Positions 5,003 through 5,164 of a stretch of DNA of 5,164 nt are shown piece by piece. How positions within the stretch are numbered: the stretch's first letter is position 1; each line of letters opens with the position of its first letter. Below the pieces are notes generated by a model. That model was given only the letters and a program-made list of their open reading frames with translations, was not told the DNA's origin and did not search any database. This DNA is from Clostridia bacterium (GTDB taxonomy: Bacteria > Bacillota > Clostridia > Oscillospirales > Acutalibacteraceae): assembly GCA_900755895.1 (NCBI GenBank), contig CAAEIG010000227.1, forward strand, positions 1-5,164, given 5' to 3'. The position numbers and the translations under genes are program-made.

Positions 5003-5072
5003 AAAGGGACAGGTCTTGGACCTGTCCCTTCAGTCTGTCGAAAAAGTCTAAGGACTTTTTCGACAGACTGAA
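5003..5072. repeat. Tandem pair of perfect palindromes, dispersed-repeat-like
   Basis: The first hairpin has a perfect 12-bp stem, AAGGGACAGGTC/GACCTGTCCCTT (5004-5015 with 5019-5030), and a 3-nt loop. The second has an uninterrupted 20-bp stem (5029-5048 with 5053-5072, core CAGTCTGTCGAAAAAGTC) and the loop TAAG; the two share TT at 5029-5030. Neither is followed by a T tract. The organisation resembles REP/BIME-type or small MITE-like repeats that lie between genes; membership in a repeat family is inferred, not shown. Confidence 0.7.
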
Positions 5073-5073
5073 A

Positions 5074-5162
5074 GAATGCCGTTACTTCCCCGCCGCTGTG
5101 CGGCGGGAAAGTCCTCGCTGCGCTCGCTGAACGCCTTGCCAAGCAAGGCATTCAGGGCATTC
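5074..5162. repeat. Branched inverted-repeat element (three-way junction)
   Basis: A closing stem GAATGCC/GGCATTC (5074-5080 with 5156-5162) encloses two hairpins. One is TTCC-CGCCGC-type: 8 bp (5089-5096 with 5100-5107) plus 3 bp beyond one mismatch. The other is GCCTTGC/GCAAGGC (5133-5139 with 5143-5149), extended by TGAA/TTCA beyond one mismatch. Between them lies CTCGCTGCGCTCGCTG. No coding frame with a start signal is evident. It adjoins the double palindrome at 5003-5072 and may be part of the same element, which could continue past the window edge. Confidence 0.5.
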
Positions 5163-5164
5163 GA

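Noticed and set aside
4821..5130. Two overlapping plus-strand frames after the response regulator
   Set aside because: They run through the intrinsic terminator and the palindromes, and start without ribosome binding sites.
5003..5162. CRISPR-like array
   Set aside because: The palindromes differ from one another and there are no regularly spaced identical repeats with unique spacers.

Overview
The window looks like a chromosomal segment of a GC-rich Bacillota, class Clostridia, most likely of the Oscillospiraceae / Flavonifractor-Pseudoflavonifractor type. This is inferred from the RNase J, the GGAGG-type ribosome binding sites, the strong GC bias at third codon positions in rnj, and the style of the ArsC-like and WYL proteins. 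No species can be fixed from the sequence alone.

Layout. Positions 1-458 hold no convincing gene. They contain several hairpins, including a candidate terminator for rnj at 300-331 and a long two-part hairpin at 120-167. Positions 459-2117 (minus strand) encode ribonuclease J, the essential-type MBL/beta-CASP exo/endoribonuclease. It is preceded by an apparent 5' leader of about 317 nt (2118-2434) with strong secondary structure, read from an extended -10 promoter at 2441-2469. Back to back with it, a plus-strand promoter (2547-2575) drives what looks like a three-gene operon: an ArsC/Spx-fold protein (2734-3066), a WYL-domain transcription regulator (3140-4123) and an OmpR-type response regulator (4160-4834). 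A good intrinsic terminator at 4868-4914 closes it. The last 160 bases (5003-5162) are a dense array of perfect and near-perfect palindromes that resembles a dispersed palindromic repeat element.

How the genes fit together. RNase J is a housekeeping RNA-decay enzyme and is transcribed away from the operon. The operon is unusual because two of its three proteins appear to lack the residue that defines their family chemistry. The ArsC-like protein has Ser at the redox/nucleophile cysteine position. The response regulator has Ala at the phosphoacceptor aspartate position and Ser in the acidic pair. With the WYL regulator between them, the cassette looks like a small regulatory unit that does not use classical thiol chemistry or phosphorelay signalling, and no sensor kinase is present. 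The operon also begins oddly: the strong ribosome binding site serves a 52-codon ORF that overlaps the ArsC-like gene out of frame, and the ArsC-like start itself has no visible Shine-Dalgarno sequence.

The functional inferences come from reading the sequence and from family knowledge. No database search or folding program was run.
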